NCBI RefSeq assembly: GCF_000695625.1
Contig: NZ_JMQI01000017.1
Coordinates: 1-52,568 of the forward strand
Source of the DNA: Amycolatopsis rifamycinica
GTDB taxonomy: Bacteria; Actinomycetota; Actinomycetes; Mycobacteriales; Pseudonocardiaceae
Length of the DNA stretch: 52,568 nt
Reading direction: 5' to 3'
Part shown: positions 51,064 to 52,568 of the stretch, piece after piece
Layout of the letters: every line of letters starts with the position of its first letter
Numbering within the stretch: the stretch's first letter is position 1
Notes under the pieces: model-generated
Databases searched by the model: none
Seen by the model: the letters and a program-made list of their open reading frames with translations, nothing else
Told to the model about the DNA's origin: nothing
Program-made: the position numbers and the translations under genes

Positions 51064-52515
51064 GTGCGTAATCCGCTACCGCCCGTTCCGGCTACCCTGC
51101 TCGACATCGAGGTCGCGGGCGAGCTCCGCCGCGGCGTCCCGGCGGCCCGGCTGGTGGCCGCGCCCGACAACGATGACGTCGAGCCCTTGGAGATCGAGGG
51201 CGTCCGGATCACCGGCAAGGCGGGCGACGTCCAGACGGTGCCCGGCACCGGCCCCCGGTGGATCGCGGGCATCGGCGGCGGCGAGCCGAAGGACTACCGC
51301 AAGACCGGCGCGGCGCTGGTCCGCGCGGTGAACGCGGCGTTGGCCGACGACGTCGAGCACGGCGGCAAGGCCTTCCGCGCGGTGCAGCTGGAGCTGCCCG
51401 AGGAGGCCGCCGGCGAGCACGTCACCGAGCTCGCGCTGGGCCTGCTGCTGGGCGGCTACCGGTACCGGGTGACCGGCGAGGACCCCGCGCCGTCCGTGCG
51501 GACGGTGCGCCTGGTGGCGGCCGACCCCGCGCTGCCGGCGCTGGTCGACCGGGCTTCGGCGCTGGCCGCGGCGACGGCGCTGACGCGCGACCTCGCGAAC
51601 ACGCCGTCCAACGTGAAGACCCCGGCCTGGCTCGCGGACACGGCCGCGCGCGTGGCCGGCCCGCGCGTCGAGGTGACGGTCCGGGACGAGAAGTGGCTCG
51701 CGGCGGAGGGCTTCGGCGGCGTCCTGGCGGTCGGCGGCGGGTCCGCGCGACCGCCGCGGCTGATCGAGATGACCTACCAGCCGCCGGGGGCCGCCCGGCA
51801 CCTGCTGCTGGTGGGCAAGGGCATCACGTTCGACACGGGCGGCTTGTCGATCAAGCCGGCCGACGGCATGCACCTGATGCGCACGGACATGGCGGGCGGC
51901 GCGGCGGTGATCGCGGCGATCCGCGGCGTCGCGGCCCTCGGGCTCGGCGTCCGCGTGACGGCGCTGGTGCCGTGCGCGGAGAACCACGTCTCGGGCTCGT
52001 CGTACCGCCCGGGCGACATCGTCCGGCACTACGGCGGCAAGACGACCGAGGTGAGCAACACGGACGCGGAGGGCCGCATGGTCCTCGCCGACGCGCTGGT
52101 CTACGGGATCCGCCGGTTCTCGCCGGACTACGTGGTCGACGCGGCCACCCTGACGGGTGCGATGAAGGTCTCGCTCGGCCTGCGCACGGGCGGGCTGTTC
52201 GCCTCGGACGACACGCTGGCGGCGCTGGTGTCGGAAGCGGGTGCGCGCGTCGGCGAGGCGTGGTGGCGGATGCCGCTGGTGGAGGACTACGCGGAGAACG
52301 TCCGCGGCGAGTTCGGCGACGTCCGGCAGACGCCCGGTGGCCCGGGCGGCATCACGGCGGCGTTGTTCCTGCGGGAGTTCACCTCGGGCCTGCCGTGGGC
52401 GCACCTGGACATCGCCGGGCCGGCCCGGTCGGAGAAGAACTACGGGGAAGTGGTGCCGGGGGCGACCGGCTTCGCGGCCCGGACGCTGGTGGAGCTGGCG
52501 GCTTCGCTGGCCTGA
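51064..52515 (+). CDS. pepA: Leucyl aminopeptidase (M17)
   Basis: 483 residues. N-terminal macro-like domain to about 165; C-terminal catalytic domain with VGKGITFDTGGLSIKP (zinc-binding Lys/Asp), MRTDMAGGAAVI, and the M17 signature NTDAEGRMVLADAL. Cytoplasmic hexameric exopeptidase, also involved in glutathione- or mycothiol-conjugate turnover in some bacteria. GTG 51064 is chosen; TTG 51055 is too close to GAAGG. The last 53 bases of the window hold no assignable gene. Confidence 0.93.
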   Translation: MRNPLPPVPATLLDIEVAGELRRGVPAARLVAAPDNDDVEPLEIEGVRITGKAGDVQTVPGTGPRWIAGIGGGEPKDYRKTGAALVRAVNAALADDVEHGGKAFRAVQLELPEEAAGEHVTELALGLLLGGYRYRVTGEDPAPSVRTVRLVAADPALPALVDRASALAAATALTRDLANTPSNVKTPAWLADTAARVAGPRVEVTVRDEKWLAAEGFGGVLAVGGGSARPPRLIEMTYQPPGAARHLLLVGKGITFDTGGLSIKPADGMHLMRTDMAGGAAVIAAIRGVAALGLGVRVTALVPCAENHVSGSSYRPGDIVRHYGGKTTEVSNTDAEGRMVLADALVYGIRRFSPDYVVDAATLTGAMKVSLGLRTGGLFASDDTLAALVSEAGARVGEAWWRMPLVEDYAENVRGEFGDVRQTPGGPGGITAALFLREFTSGLPWAHLDIAGPARSEKNYGEVVPGATGFAARTLVELAASLA

Positions 52516-52568
52516 CGGCTCGCGAGGACGTGCTCGCGGAAGCCGGTGACCGCCGGGGTCATCGGCTC

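Noticed and set aside
52516..52568. Possible end of a leftward gene at the right edge
   Set aside because: Only 53 bases; frames are open but nothing supports a specific product.

Overview
The window is very GC-rich (roughly 70% or more), uses many GTG starts, packs genes into 4-bp ATGA/GTGA overlaps, and carries genes typical of mycolic-order and related actinomycetes: coenzyme F420 synthesis (fbiA/fbiB), succinylase-type DAP/lysine synthesis (dapC, dapD, dapE), gpgS, cydABDC, an LCP cell-wall ligase, wbbL-like and rmlBD genes. Two blocks resemble M. tuberculosis gene neighbourhoods I know from memory (around Rv3267-Rv3261 and Rv1177/Rv1201c-Rv1211). The best guess is a soil Pseudonocardiales member, Amycolatopsis-like; that is inference. 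I saw no rRNA, tRNA, CRISPR array or intact insertion sequence.

Layout. 1-14,313: envelope polysaccharide block: an LCP ligase (cut by the left edge), rmlB-rmlD for dTDP-L-rhamnose, five glycosyltransferase genes including a GT2-GT4 fusion, a WbbL-like rhamnosyltransferase, a mannose-1-phosphate guanylyltransferase and an AlkA-like DNA glycosylase. 14,454-15,633: an operon of two single-pass membrane proteins with Pro/Gln/Gly-rich tails around a short GntR regulator. 15,661-19,331: a leftward operon GNAT-fbiA-fbiB-NUDIX for F420. 19,391-28,410: fdxA-dapC, a TetR/FAD monooxygenase pair, a CHAD protein, dapD, a lipoprotein, dapE, a metzincin-like lipoprotein and a broken NADAR-family gene.

28,424-38,740 is an all-leftward secreted-hydrolase island: GH18 chitinase with a DasR-like site upstream, M28 aminopeptidase, and two consecutive copies of a module made of an HTH+TPR regulator followed by an M4 metalloprotease. 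The regulators have the size and architecture of NprR-type (RRNPP) receptors, and M4 proteases are the classical NprR target. Both proteases are preceded by the same promoter block. This is the strongest candidate here for an undescribed system. One protease carries a chitin-binding module, and two hydrolases share an almost identical C-terminal P domain, so the island probably serves degradation of chitin- and protein-rich material such as fungal or insect remains.

39,056-52,515: two LOG-family genes, plsC, gpgS, the cydABDC bd-oxidase operon (with a CydA lacking nearly the whole Q-loop) facing a PadR-HAAS regulatory pair across a large inverted repeat, then a DivIVA-like protein, an SRPBCC protein, 3-methyladenine glycosylase I, an enoyl-CoA hydratase-like protein, a DUF3117 protein and leucyl aminopeptidase.

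Across the window many genes have a -10-like hexamer ending exactly 6-7 nt before the start codon, the layout of leaderless mRNAs; two divergent pairs appear to share overlapping -10 elements. A dispersed tandem-palindrome element (core CACTTTCACGTGAAAGTG) occurs twice, once inside the GNAT coding sequence.
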